64,000 nt of DNA. It comes from Dyella_A sp049445995. GTDB lineage: Bacteria; Pseudomonadota; Gammaproteobacteria; Xanthomonadales; Rhodanobacteraceae. Each line of letters starts with the position of its first letter. Position 1 is the first letter of the stretch. Below, piece after piece: positions 53,522 through 62,145 of this stretch. Position numbers and translations under genes: made by a program. The stretch is from NCBI RefSeq assembly GCF_049445995.1, contig NZ_JBMSDZ010000001.1:229643-293642 (forward strand). The letters run 5' to 3'. The notes beneath the pieces are model-generated. The model ran no database searches and had not been told where the DNA came from. It saw only the letters and a list, made by a program, of their open reading frames with translations.

Positions 53522-53756
53522 CGTTACGTCGGACGTTGCTGCTGTTCGATCGCCGAAAGCCCCGGTCTCCCGCTAAGAAAGCCTCCAGCATGTACGGGAT
53601 CAGCGCCGTCGCATCAACCGCCTCGCCATAGGTCTGCGCGTGGAGCGCGGCGTAGCGATCAAGGTTGGCCTTGAGGTTCATCGGACACGCGAAAGTCAGT
53701 TTGACGTTCTCGGTTTTCGGCAGCGGCCCCAGCCGCAGCTTACGCGTCGTGCTCAT
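53502..53756 (-). CDS. DUF2274 protein of a conjugative trb cluster, C terminus altered
   Basis: An 84-aa protein matching DUF2274, the small gene usually found after trbI in Tn4371-like elements (RLGPLPKTENVKLTFACP and NLDRYAALHAQTYGE). ATG 53756 overlaps trbI by four bases. The end (SNSSNVRRNEKAAPA) is translated from DNA that includes the tRNA-Leu terminator, so the native 3' end has probably been lost at the element boundary. Its function is unknown. Confidence 0.75.
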   Translation of the reverse strand: MSTTRKLRLGPLPKTENVKLTFACPMNLKANLDRYAALHAQTYGEAVDATALIPYMLEAFLAGDRGFRRSNSSNVRRNEKAAPA

Positions 53757-55036
53757 GGCATCGATCCTCGCTGGATGAAGAGCGGCTGGTACGGCCGCAA
53801 CACCAGATCCTTGTTCACCATCACGTTGACTAGGAACCCCGGCCGCACCGTCAAGGTCGGTTGGATGCTCAAGTTCCGGCGCGTGATTTCCTGGCCTACC
53901 TGGTTGGCGGTGTCCTGTGCGCTGTCACGCAGTGCAAGCACCGTGTTGCCGTTGTTGAGGTTGCCCTGATTCGATATCGCCATCTCGGAGCTGACCCCCA
54001 GCAACGTGGACAGCGCCGCACCGGCCAGGATGCGGCTCCAGTGCCAGTCCACGCCGTCTTCCAAGCCGGCATAGCCGGCCGGGTCGATGCCCGGCAGCTT
54101 GTCCAGCGCGATCGACGACGTGTCGGGAAGCACCAGCCGCAGCCACACCAGCAGCACGCGCCGCTGCCCGAAGGCCACCTGGCTGTCGTAACGTCCGATC
54201 AAGCGCGAGCCCTGCGGGATCAGCAGGTAGCGGCCGGTCGCGGTGTCGTACACCGGCTGCGTCACCTCGGCAATGATCTGCCCCGGCAGATCGGAATTGA
54301 TACCCGTCACCAGCGCCGCCGGAATGATCGTGCCCGCCATCACCGTGTAGGGCGACGCTGGTGGCTGCAGGCTGCCCGCGTTGCGCGTGACAGCATTGCC
54401 GTCCTTGGCCAGGAAGGCTTCCTTCTGGTTCTGCCGGTTCTGTATCGCCGTCGGATCGTTGGGTTGTGCGGCAGTGGATGCCGGCCCGGCACCCATCGGA
54501 TCGAATGCCGCCGCGTTGGCCACCGCCGGGGGCCCAGCCGATGCGGAAGTGACATCGCGCTTGCCGACGTTGTTGCTGGTGCGGAAGAACACCGACGAAC
54601 GAGCGATCTCTTCGGCCTGGCGCTGCCGGTCGACGGCCTCCGGCGACGGTCCCGGCGTCGCCCCGTCATTCGGTAGCTGCGCCATGGTCGACGCCGCGCC
54701 CCAATCCCCCGGCAACGGTGGCCCGAGCTGTGGCACGCTGGCCGCTGGCACGGGCTTCGCCGGCAGTTTCGAATAGTCGGTCGGCAACTGGTCCAGGTCG
54801 TCGGCCTTGGCAATCCGATCGACGTCATAAAGATTGGTCCGGCCGGCGGCGCCCCGCCCACCTTTCGACTGCAGCGCCCACATCGACGCTCCCGCGATGG
54901 CCGCAGCCAGCAGCGCCGCGAAAATCGCCAGCGTGCGGCGATTGAGCCGCGTCACCGGACGCGGCGATGCCCGTAACGCGACACCTTCGGGCGCGACCTT
55001 CGGCGCCGGACGTGCGTCGCCGTCAGTCGTGTCCAT
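53753..55036 (-). CDS. trbI: Conjugal transfer protein TrbI (VirB10-like)
   Basis: TrbI (427 aa) spans inner and outer membranes in the type IV secretion channel. A cytosolic N terminus, one helix (TLAIFAALLAAAIAGASMWAL), a Pro/Ala-rich linker and the C-terminal VirB10 domain (AGTIIPAALVTGINSDLPG, then IAEVTQPVYDTATG and IPQGSRLIGRYD) are present. ATG 55036 has GGAG upstream; a start at 55060 would lengthen the overlap with trbG. Confidence 0.93.
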   Translation of the reverse strand: MDTTDGDARPAPKVAPEGVALRASPRPVTRLNRRTLAIFAALLAAAIAGASMWALQSKGGRGAAGRTNLYDVDRIAKADDLDQLPTDYSKLPAKPVPAASVPQLGPPLPGDWGAASTMAQLPNDGATPGPSPEAVDRQRQAEEIARSSVFFRTSNNVGKRDVTSASAGPPAVANAAAFDPMGAGPASTAAQPNDPTAIQNRQNQKEAFLAKDGNAVTRNAGSLQPPASPYTVMAGTIIPAALVTGINSDLPGQIIAEVTQPVYDTATGRYLLIPQGSRLIGRYDSQVAFGQRRVLLVWLRLVLPDTSSIALDKLPGIDPAGYAGLEDGVDWHWSRILAGAALSTLLGVSSEMAISNQGNLNNGNTVLALRDSAQDTANQVGQEITRRNLSIQPTLTVRPGFLVNVMVNKDLVLRPYQPLFIQRGSMP

Positions 55037-56027
55037 GACCAGCTCCCGCAGCGACGCCATCGGTGCGCTCGATGCGCACCACGGCCGCGTTCTTTCCGCC
55101 CAAGCGCAGCTCTGCCGCGCCGAATAACCGATCCACGATGTCGTAAGGCGCGCGGAAACGGTAATTCACTAGCTCGCCCTTGCCGTCCGGCCCGACCACG
55201 AACAGCGGCGGCAGCTCGCCTTGCGCGATGCCGGCCGGAAACTGGATGTAGACGTGCTGACCGTCGTCGAACGCGCGCACCGGCTTCCACGGCGGATCGT
55301 CGCCCTTGATCGCATAGCGGAAATGCAACTGGTCGAGCGACAGGTCGGCGGCGACGGGAGCCTGCGCGTCGGCGGCTCGGGCCTGGGCCTGCAACGCCAG
55401 CATCTGGTCCTTCGGATACTCCCACGACACCGACGCCATCCAGGCTTTCGGGGTGGATGTGAGTTCGAGCAGGTAGGTGCGCCGGTTCGTGGTGATGACG
55501 AGGTTCGTCTTGATGCCCGTGCGCACCGGCTTGACCATCACGGCCACGCGGCGGCTCGCGCCGCTGCCGCTCGCCGTATCGCCCACGATCCATTGCACGG
55601 TGTCGCCGGCGGCGACCGTCACCAGCTCCTCGCCCGGCTGCAGGCGGATGACCGTCACGCGGCCAGGGCTCGTATAGACCTGGTACAACGCGCCATCGGA
55701 GAACGGCCAGACCTGGATCGCGTTGATGTAGCCCTCGCGCGAGGGCGCGACGCTCGCCTCGGCATTGGCCTGCTCGACGCGCGCCTTGGGGTCGGCGGGC
55801 TCCGGTGCCGGTTTCGCATCGGGAGCCGGCAACGGCTTCATCTGATCCGGCAACGGCAAGGGCTTGGACACCTTCACCACGACGACCGGCCTCGGTGGCT
55901 CGGGCAGCGGTTCGGCCTTGACCGCTGCATCCAGCGATATCGTGGGCGGCGGCTTGCCTTGCGTCGCGCAACCCGTGAGTGCGCCCAGCAGGCCGAGGAA
56001 AGCGATGGTGGTGAGGACGTGTTTCAT
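55023..56027 (-). CDS. trbG: Conjugal transfer protein TrbG (VirB9-like)
   Basis: A 334-aa outer-membrane complex protein. The signal ends with lipobox LTGC. A Pro-rich linker is followed by the VirB9 domain (YQVYTSPGRVTVIRLQPGEE, TNRRTYLLELTSTP, DDGQHVYIQFP). It overlaps trbF and trbI and works with TrbI in the T4SS core. Confidence 0.93.
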   Translation of the reverse strand: MKHVLTTIAFLGLLGALTGCATQGKPPPTISLDAAVKAEPLPEPPRPVVVVKVSKPLPLPDQMKPLPAPDAKPAPEPADPKARVEQANAEASVAPSREGYINAIQVWPFSDGALYQVYTSPGRVTVIRLQPGEELVTVAAGDTVQWIVGDTASGSGASRRVAVMVKPVRTGIKTNLVITTNRRTYLLELTSTPKAWMASVSWEYPKDQMLALQAQARAADAQAPVAADLSLDQLHFRYAIKGDDPPWKPVRAFDDGQHVYIQFPAGIAQGELPPLFVVGPDGKGELVNYRFRAPYDIVDRLFGAAELRLGGKNAAVVRIERTDGVAAGAGHGHD

Positions 56028-56731
56028 GGCTTCTTCGCTCCTTCCGGTGCGTCCAGATCCCGGCTCCAGGACAGCCCGTTGATGTAGATGCCGAGGGGAT
56101 TGCGGCGCACCTCCTGTTCGGTGCGCGGCATCTGCATGATCAGCGTGAGCATCGCGGTCCAGTGCTCGACGCCGGTGGGGGTGCCCTCATTGAAGTGCTG
56201 TTCGGTCCAGCGCACCTGAAACGAGACATCGCTGACGCGCACCACGCTGGTCACGTCCACCGAGACGGAATCCTGACCGACATGCGCGAAGGGATCGTGG
56301 ACGCGCGCATAGGCGTTCAAGGTCGCCGCACCGTGGTCGGTGGTGTAGCCGTAGGCTTCGAGCCAGTTCTGCCGCACGACCACCGGGTCGATCGACAGCG
56401 AGCGCACGTCGGTGATGAAGCGCGCGAGATACCAGGCAATCTGCGCATCGGTCGGCTTGTACGGCGTCACCGCCGCTCCGACCGCACGTACCTGGCCGGT
56501 GTGATCGACCTCCACCACGTAGGGCGTGACGCGCGACTGGCCGGACTGCCAGACGAGGCCCGCGGCCATCAGCAGCGCCAGCCCCAGGCAGCCGAAGGCC
56601 ATCAATCGCAAGTTCTTCGCCTGCACGCGCGCGCTGCCGAGGCGTTCGTCCCACACCTGTGCCGCGGCCTGATAGGGCGTGGCGGGCGCGGGTGACTCGC
56701 TGTAGCGCACGCCGGGTCGTTTGAAGCGCAT
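56024..56731 (-). CDS. trbF: Conjugal transfer protein TrbF (VirB8-like)
   Basis: A 235-aa inner-membrane protein with one helix (LMAFGCLGLALLMAAGLVWQ) and a periplasmic VirB8-type nucleation domain. NPLGIYINGLSWSRDL at the C terminus is typical of TrbF. It overlaps trbG by four bases and follows trbL by 12 bp. Confidence 0.93.
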   Translation of the reverse strand: MRFKRPGVRYSESPAPATPYQAAAQVWDERLGSARVQAKNLRLMAFGCLGLALLMAAGLVWQSGQSRVTPYVVEVDHTGQVRAVGAAVTPYKPTDAQIAWYLARFITDVRSLSIDPVVVRQNWLEAYGYTTDHGAATLNAYARVHDPFAHVGQDSVSVDVTSVVRVSDVSFQVRWTEQHFNEGTPTGVEHWTAMLTLIMQMPRTEQEVRRNPLGIYINGLSWSRDLDAPEGAKKP

Positions 56732-56743
56732 GGCTCGCCTCCC

Positions 56744-58087
56744 TTACTCGTTCGAGGAATCGTTGAGTTCCGGCGCGGCTCCGCCGCCGCCGTGATCGGC
56801 CGCGCGCACGACGTGCGCGGCCGTCGACGCGCCATGCGCGGCGCGCTGGCGGCGCTGCAGGCGCTGCGCCCAGTCGGGCGCCTTGTCGCTGGATGCGGGA
56901 GATCCGTCATGGGCAGTCGCCGACGACGCGGACGCTGCGCCGGACGCCTCGGGCGAGGCCGGACCGGCGCCGACCGCCGACGCCACGCGGTCCCGCACGG
57001 CGCGAGCGCCGGCCGCAGCCCGCTCGCCGACGGCGTGCGCGCCGCTGCGCGCGACGTTGGCCATGCCGGCACCGAAAGCGCGCGCGCCGGTTGCACCCGA
57101 GGCGGCCGCGCCGGCGCGATAAGCCGACGCGGCACTACCGGCCGCGCGCGCCGTGCCGACCGCACCGCGGGCGGCCAGCCGTGTCCCGGCCGCGACCGCC
57201 GCGCCACCCGTCGCCACCGCAGCACCACCGGCGACGGCGAGGCCCGCCGCGCCGAGCGCCGTACCGGCGGCGGCTCCCGCACCGAGCTGCGGGGCGCCGG
57301 AGACCAGGCCGGTGGCGATGCCCGGCCCGAAGATGCCCAGCCCCAGCATCGTCAACGAGGCCAGCATGAGGGCGAGCGCGTGGTTGAGCGTGGGATCGGC
57401 ACCGGCCGGCGCCTGGAACTGCCCGAAGATCGTCGAACCGATGCCGACGATCACGGCCAGCACCAGCACCTTGACGCCCGAGGACACCACGTTGCCCAGC
57501 ACCTTCTCGGCGAGGAACGCGGTCTTGTTCCACAGCGCGAACGGCACCAGCACGAAGCCGGCCAAGGTGGTCAGCTTGAACTCGATCAGCGTCACGAAAA
57601 GCTGCACGGCCAGGATGAAGAAGCTGACGATCACGACGATCCAGGCGAGCAGCAGCACCATGATCATGTCCAGGTTGCTGAAGACGGCGGTGATGCCGTG
57701 GGACATCGTGCCGACCTGCTGCAGGAGCGGCTGGCCAGCCTTGACGCCGACATAGGCGAGCCGTCCCGGCTGCAGGAAATCGCCGATGCTCACCGTCGAG
57801 CCGGAAGCCAGCAGCCCGAGTCCCGCGAACGAGCGGAATACGATGCCCGCCAGCCAGTTGAAGTTGCCGATGATGTAGGCGAAGGCGCCGACGTAGAGCG
57901 TCTTGCGGATCAGCTTGGCCAGTACCTCCTCGCCGCCCATCGCCCAGAGCAGGCCCGCGAGCGTCACGTCGATCACGATCAGCGTGGCCGACAGATACGC
58001 GACCTCGCCGTGCAGCAGCCCGAAGCCCGAGTCGATGTATTGCGAGAAGACCGCCAGGAAATGGTCGATGACGGACAGATCGTTCAT
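56744..58087 (-). CDS. trbL: Conjugal transfer protein TrbL (VirB6-like)
   Basis: A 447-aa polytopic membrane protein. The first ~270 residues hold five to seven helices (LSATLIVIDVTLAGLLWAMGG, VVIVSFFILAVQLFVTLIEF and others); the C-terminal third is an Ala/Gly-rich, low-complexity tail, as in TrbL of Tn4371-type elements. It forms part of the inner-membrane channel. Confidence 0.92.
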   Translation of the reverse strand: MNDLSVIDHFLAVFSQYIDSGFGLLHGEVAYLSATLIVIDVTLAGLLWAMGGEEVLAKLIRKTLYVGAFAYIIGNFNWLAGIVFRSFAGLGLLASGSTVSIGDFLQPGRLAYVGVKAGQPLLQQVGTMSHGITAVFSNLDMIMVLLLAWIVVIVSFFILAVQLFVTLIEFKLTTLAGFVLVPFALWNKTAFLAEKVLGNVVSSGVKVLVLAVIVGIGSTIFGQFQAPAGADPTLNHALALMLASLTMLGLGIFGPGIATGLVSGAPQLGAGAAAGTALGAAGLAVAGGAAVATGGAAVAAGTRLAARGAVGTARAAGSAASAYRAGAAASGATGARAFGAGMANVARSGAHAVGERAAAGARAVRDRVASAVGAGPASPEASGAASASSATAHDGSPASSDKAPDWAQRLQRRQRAAHGASTAAHVVRAADHGGGGAAPELNDSSNE

Positions 58088-58099
58088 CGTCGATCTCCG

Positions 58100-58828
58100 T
58101 CAGTTCCCGTAGAAGCTCACCGACTGCGGCACGTAGTGCGGGCCGCTGCCGAGGAAACGCTTGCGCACCTGTTCGGCCTGCGCCTCGTCGGCGGCCGCGC
58201 GCGCGTGGTCCAGGGCGATCGCCCGATCCTGCGACACGGTGAGCTGCTGCGACTGGATGGCCTGCCGGGCGATCAGCGCCAGCAACTGGTTGGTCGCCTG
58301 GCTGGCCTGCAGGGCGCCCACCGCGCCCTGGCTCTGCGTGACCAGTCCGCTCAACACGCCCTGGTCCGACAGCAGGTTCTGCGCGGCCTGCGACTGCACC
58401 TGCGTCGCGGTTTGGAATGCCTGCACCGAGGTCTGCCAGCGGGCCTGCGCGTCCCGCACCATCCGCGCGTTGCTGGCGCCGGCACCGTAGGACGACGGAT
58501 ACAGCCGGTCGAAGGTCGCCTGCGACTGCGCGACGTTGAAGGTCAGCCCCTGCGCCTGCGCGATCAACTGGTTCGTCGTCGCCAGCGTGGACAGCAGTTG
58601 CGACAGCGCGTTGTAGTGGAGACTAGTGAGATTGCGGCCCTGGTTGACCAGCATCGTCGCCTGGTTCTGCAACTGCTCGATCTGGTTGTCGATCTGTTGC
58701 AGTTCGCGCGCGGCTGTCAGCAGGTTCTGCGAGAAGTTCGCCGCGTCGAACACCGCCCATTGCGCGAAGCTCGTGGACGACGTCGACAGCAGCAAGGCCG
58801 TGACGACGGCCAGACCGATCTTCTTCAT
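58100..58828 (-). CDS. trbJ: Conjugal transfer protein TrbJ (VirB5-like)
   Basis: A 242-aa secreted protein with a signal peptide (MKKIGLAVVTALLLSTSSTSFA) and a long helical, Gln-rich body (AARELQQIDNQIEQLQNQAT), a VirB5-type minor pilus component that may also act in entry exclusion. ATG 58828 overlaps trbE. Confidence 0.92.
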   Translation of the reverse strand: MKKIGLAVVTALLLSTSSTSFAQWAVFDAANFSQNLLTAARELQQIDNQIEQLQNQATMLVNQGRNLTSLHYNALSQLLSTLATTNQLIAQAQGLTFNVAQSQATFDRLYPSSYGAGASNARMVRDAQARWQTSVQAFQTATQVQSQAAQNLLSDQGVLSGLVTQSQGAVGALQASQATNQLLALIARQAIQSQQLTVSQDRAIALDHARAAADEAQAEQVRKRFLGSGPHYVPQSVSFYGN

Positions 58829-61251
58829 GACCGAATCTCCGGTGGCATGGGAAACGAAGGGATGAGGTCGGCGGCCCAGTCGAGGCCGCGATGGCGCAGC
58901 CAGCTCTCGGAGAAGTCGCCCGGCGCCGTACCGGCGAGGGCCGCGTCAATGGCGCGCTGGTCCTGCGGCGTCGAGGCGCCGGCGAACGCGAGTGCGACCG
59001 GTCCCAGGTCGAGATCGAACAGGCGATTGCCGAGGCGCGACTGGTAGTAGTAGTCGCGCTTGGGTTCGGCGGTGGCGACGATCTCGATCTGCCGGCTGTT
59101 CAGGCCGAAGCCTTCGTAGATCGCGCGAATCTGCGGCTCCATCGCCTGCGGGTTCGGCAGGAAGATGCGGCTGGCGCAACTCTCGATGATCGCCGGCGCG
59201 ATGCTCGAATCCTTGACGTCGGCGAGCGACTGCGTGGCGAAGACGACGCTGACGTTCTTCTTGCGCAGTGTCTTGAGCCACTGGCGGATGCGCGCGGCGA
59301 ACACCGGGTCGTCGAGGAACAGCCAGGACTCGTCGAGAATCAGCAGCGTCGGCGCACCATCGAAGCGTTCGTCGAAGCGCGCGAACAGGTAGCCCAGCAC
59401 GGCGAGCACCGCCGCGCGGCTCGCCATCAGTTCCTCCATCTCGAAGCCCTGCACGTCGGCGCTGCCGAGCCGGTCGTGGTCGGCATCGAGCAGACGGCCG
59501 TGCGCACCGCCGAGCACGTAAGGCGCGAGGGCTTGGCGCAGCGCATTGGACTGGAGCAGCACGGACAGACCCGTGAGCGTGCGCTGTTCGAGCGGCGCGC
59601 CGGCGAGGCTGCCGAGCGCCGACCACACGGCCGCCTTCTCGTCGGGGCCGACGGCGATGCCTTCGTGCAGCAGGCGGCTTTCGACCCATTCGGCGGCCCA
59701 GGTGCGATAGCTTTCGCGGTCGATGCGCGCGAGCGGCTGGAAGGCGATCGCGCCGTCAGTGCCGAGGTCGTAGTGCTCGCCGCCGAGGCCGAGGATGGTG
59801 GCGCGCATCGAGCGGCCCATGTCGAAGGCGAAGATGCGCGAGCCGCGGTAGCGGCGGAACTGCATCGCCAGCGTCGCGAGCAGCACCGACTTGCCCATGC
59901 CCGTCGGGCCGACCACCAGCGTATGACCCACGTCGCCGATGTGCGTCACCAGTCGGAACGGCGTGTCGCCGTCGGTGCGGGTGACGATCAGCGGCGGGCC
60001 GTCGAGGTGTCCGTTCTTCTCCTGCCCCGCCCACACCGCCGACACCGGCATCAGGTGCGCGAGGTTCAGCGTGGAAATGCTCGGCTGGCGCACGTTGGCG
60101 TAGGCATGGCCCGGGATCGACGACAGCCACGCCTCCACTGCATTGAGAGTCTCGGGAATCGTGACGAAGCCCCTGCCCTGGATGGCGCGCTCCACCCTGC
60201 GCAGCTTTTCGTCGGCCGCCGCCGCATCGGCGTCCATCACCGTGACGGTCGCGGTCACATAACCGAACGCCACCTGATCGCTGCCCAACTCCTGCAGGGC
60301 GGCGTCGGCGTCGGTCGCCTTGTTGCTTGCGTCGGTATCGACGAGCGGCGATTCCTGCTGGAAGATGGTCTCGCGCAGCAGCGCGACCACGTTCTTGCGC
60401 TTGGCGAACCACTGCCGGCGCAGCCGCGTCAATTCCTTCTCGGCTTCGGTCTTGTCGAGGCACAGGAAGCGTGTGGACCAGCGGTAGGCGAAGCCCAGCC
60501 GATTGAGGTCGTCGAGCAGGCCCGGCCAGGTCGAGGTCGGAAAACCGCGAACCGTCACGACGCGCAGATGCTGATCGCCCAGCATGGGGGCGAGGCCACC
60601 GACCAGCGGCATGTCGGCCAGCAGTGCATCGAGGTGGAACGGCACCTCCGGCACGCCGACGCGATAACGCCGCGTCGAGATGGTCGCGTGCAGATAGGTC
60701 AGCGTCTCGCTGTCGTCCAGCCAGGCGATCTCGGGCATCACGCCGTCGAGCAAGTCGAACACGCGTTCGGTCTCGGCAACGAAAGCGTCAAGCCGTTCGC
60801 GCCAGTCCACACCGGCCGTGGGCGTGTTCTCGTACAGGAGCTTCGCGGCTCGCGCCCGCGATTCCTCCGGTGGCAGGTACACCAGCGTCAGGTGATAGCC
60901 GCTTTCGTAATGACTGCCAGCCTGCTCGAACGCGGCGCGGCGTTCCTCGTCCACCAGCCAGGACAGCGGCTCGTGGAAGTCCGAATGCGGATAGTCCGCC
61001 GCGGGCCGGCGTTCGGCCTCGACGAACAAGGCCCAACCCGATCCCAGCCGGCGCAGCGCGTTGTTCAGGCGCGCGGTCGTGGCGATCAGCTCGCCCTGCG
61101 TGGCGCTGTCGAGGTCCGGCCCGCGAAAGCGCGCCGTGCGCTGGAACGAACCATCCTTGTTGAGCACCACGCCGGGCGCGACGAGTCCCGCCCACGGCAG
61201 CCAGTCGGCGAGCATGGCGGGACGTTGGCGGTATTCGGCGAGGTCCAGCAT
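58825..61251 (-). CDS. trbE: Conjugal transfer ATPase TrbE (VirB4-like)
   Basis: An 808-aa VirB4-family ATPase powering T4SS assembly. An N-terminal CagE/TrbE domain precedes Walker A VGPTGMGKSVLLATLA at about residue 445 and Walker B TLLILDESWLFLDD, then VVFATQSLADV. ATG 61251, with AGGAGA upstream, is the natural start (MLDLAEYRQRPAMLADWLPW); longer in-frame readings run into trbD. Confidence 0.95.
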   Translation of the reverse strand: MLDLAEYRQRPAMLADWLPWAGLVAPGVVLNKDGSFQRTARFRGPDLDSATQGELIATTARLNNALRRLGSGWALFVEAERRPAADYPHSDFHEPLSWLVDEERRAAFEQAGSHYESGYHLTLVYLPPEESRARAAKLLYENTPTAGVDWRERLDAFVAETERVFDLLDGVMPEIAWLDDSETLTYLHATISTRRYRVGVPEVPFHLDALLADMPLVGGLAPMLGDQHLRVVTVRGFPTSTWPGLLDDLNRLGFAYRWSTRFLCLDKTEAEKELTRLRRQWFAKRKNVVALLRETIFQQESPLVDTDASNKATDADAALQELGSDQVAFGYVTATVTVMDADAAAADEKLRRVERAIQGRGFVTIPETLNAVEAWLSSIPGHAYANVRQPSISTLNLAHLMPVSAVWAGQEKNGHLDGPPLIVTRTDGDTPFRLVTHIGDVGHTLVVGPTGMGKSVLLATLAMQFRRYRGSRIFAFDMGRSMRATILGLGGEHYDLGTDGAIAFQPLARIDRESYRTWAAEWVESRLLHEGIAVGPDEKAAVWSALGSLAGAPLEQRTLTGLSVLLQSNALRQALAPYVLGGAHGRLLDADHDRLGSADVQGFEMEELMASRAAVLAVLGYLFARFDERFDGAPTLLILDESWLFLDDPVFAARIRQWLKTLRKKNVSVVFATQSLADVKDSSIAPAIIESCASRIFLPNPQAMEPQIRAIYEGFGLNSRQIEIVATAEPKRDYYYQSRLGNRLFDLDLGPVALAFAGASTPQDQRAIDAALAGTAPGDFSESWLRHRGLDWAADLIPSFPMPPEIRS

Positions 61252-61271
61252 ACGAATGTTCTCCTCTGGCC

Positions 61272-61541
61272 TCACACGTCCAGCAGCGGCTTGTGCTTGA
61301 GGTGCCGCGCGAAGACGGGCATGAACTGTGGATCGACCCTCGCGCCCCACACCGCAAGGGAATGGCCGATCAGCCACAGCGCGAGACCGAGCATCCACAG
61401 TTGCAGGCCGAGCCCGATCGCGGCGGCGAGCGTGCCGTTGGCGATCGCCACCGTGCGCGGCGCACCGCCCATCAGGATCGGCTCGGTGAGCGAACGATGC
61501 AGCGGCACCTCGAAGCCCGGCAGGTCGGTAGCCGTACTCAT
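61272..61541 (-). CDS. trbD: Conjugal transfer protein TrbD (VirB3-like)
   Basis: An 89-aa inner-membrane protein with a central hydrophobic hairpin (ANGTLAAAIGLGLQLWMLGLA). PGFEVPLHRSLTEPILMGGAP is the VirB3/TrbD family N terminus. It overlaps trbC by four bases. Confidence 0.93.
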   Translation of the reverse strand: MSTATDLPGFEVPLHRSLTEPILMGGAPRTVAIANGTLAAAIGLGLQLWMLGLALWLIGHSLAVWGARVDPQFMPVFARHLKHKPLLDV

Positions 61542-61906
61542 ACGACGGCCCCGCCGGAGAAGCTGAAGAACGACAGAAAGAACGAGGAAGCCGCAAACGC
61601 GATCGACAGCCCGAACACGATCTGGATCAGACGCCGGAAGCCGCCGCTGGTGTCGCCGAACGCGAGCGTGAGGCCTGTCACGATGATGATGATGACGGCG
61701 ATGATCTTGGCGACCGGCCCCTGGATCGAGTCAAGGATGGACTGCAACGGTGCTTCCCAGGGCATGTTCGAGCCGGCGGCCTTCGCCGTGCCGGTCAGCG
61801 CCAGCATCACGACGGCCATCGTCAGACCCTGCCGCGCCGGCCGAACCAGACCGCGAAGTCGGGCAAGCGGATTTACAGAAAAGCGCAAGACCTGGCCATG
61901 GCTCAT
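61538..61906 (-). CDS. trbC: Conjugal transfer pilin TrbC (VirB2-like)
   Basis: A 122-aa pilin precursor: a long signal region up to GTAKA (about residue 46), then two hydrophobic helices (IIAVIIIIVTGLTLAFGD and IVFGLSIAFAASSFFLSFF) joined by a short polar loop. ATG 61906 has GGAGA upstream and overlaps the trbB stop (ATGA). Confidence 0.92.
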   Translation of the reverse strand: MSHGQVLRFSVNPLARLRGLVRPARQGLTMAVVMLALTGTAKAAGSNMPWEAPLQSILDSIQGPVAKIIAVIIIIVTGLTLAFGDTSGGFRRLIQIVFGLSIAFAASSFFLSFFSFSGGAVV

Positions 61907-62145
61907 GAGGGTTCTCCAGAGGGAAGCGAAGACGGATCTGCGTGGGACGGCGACGGCATGGCATCGCGAAGCTGGTAGCCCACGGCGTCGAAACCGCTCA
62001 CGCGGGCAACGCGCTCGATGCGACGCCGCCGGCCACGGCCGGCGATGTGGACGACGACGTTGACGGCCTCGGCGATCAGTGCGCGTGGCGGATTCACCGC
62101 CACTTCGAGGATCAGTTGTTCGAGGCGAAGCAACGCACCCAGCGC
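61903..62145 (-). pseudogene. trbB: 3' fragment of trbB (conjugal transfer ATPase), N terminus lost
   Basis: Only the last ~80 residues remain: GALLRLEQLILEVAVNPPRA then LIAEAVNVVVHIAGRGRRRR, the C-terminal end of the VirB11-like TrbB ATPase. The stop overlaps trbC exactly as in intact trb clusters. Upstream of about 62,145 the sequence switches to the coding end of an MFS gene in another frame. The Walker motifs are gone, so the transfer apparatus encoded here cannot be complete. Confidence 0.85.

Noticed and set aside
58891..61566. Plus-strand frame of 891 codons opposite trbE/trbD
   Set aside because: A codon shadow of trbE; no motif, no ribosome-binding site.
61252..61596. Longer TrbE start giving 923 aa
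   Set aside because: It would run through trbD in another frame; ATG 61251 has a good ribosome-binding site and fits the family length.
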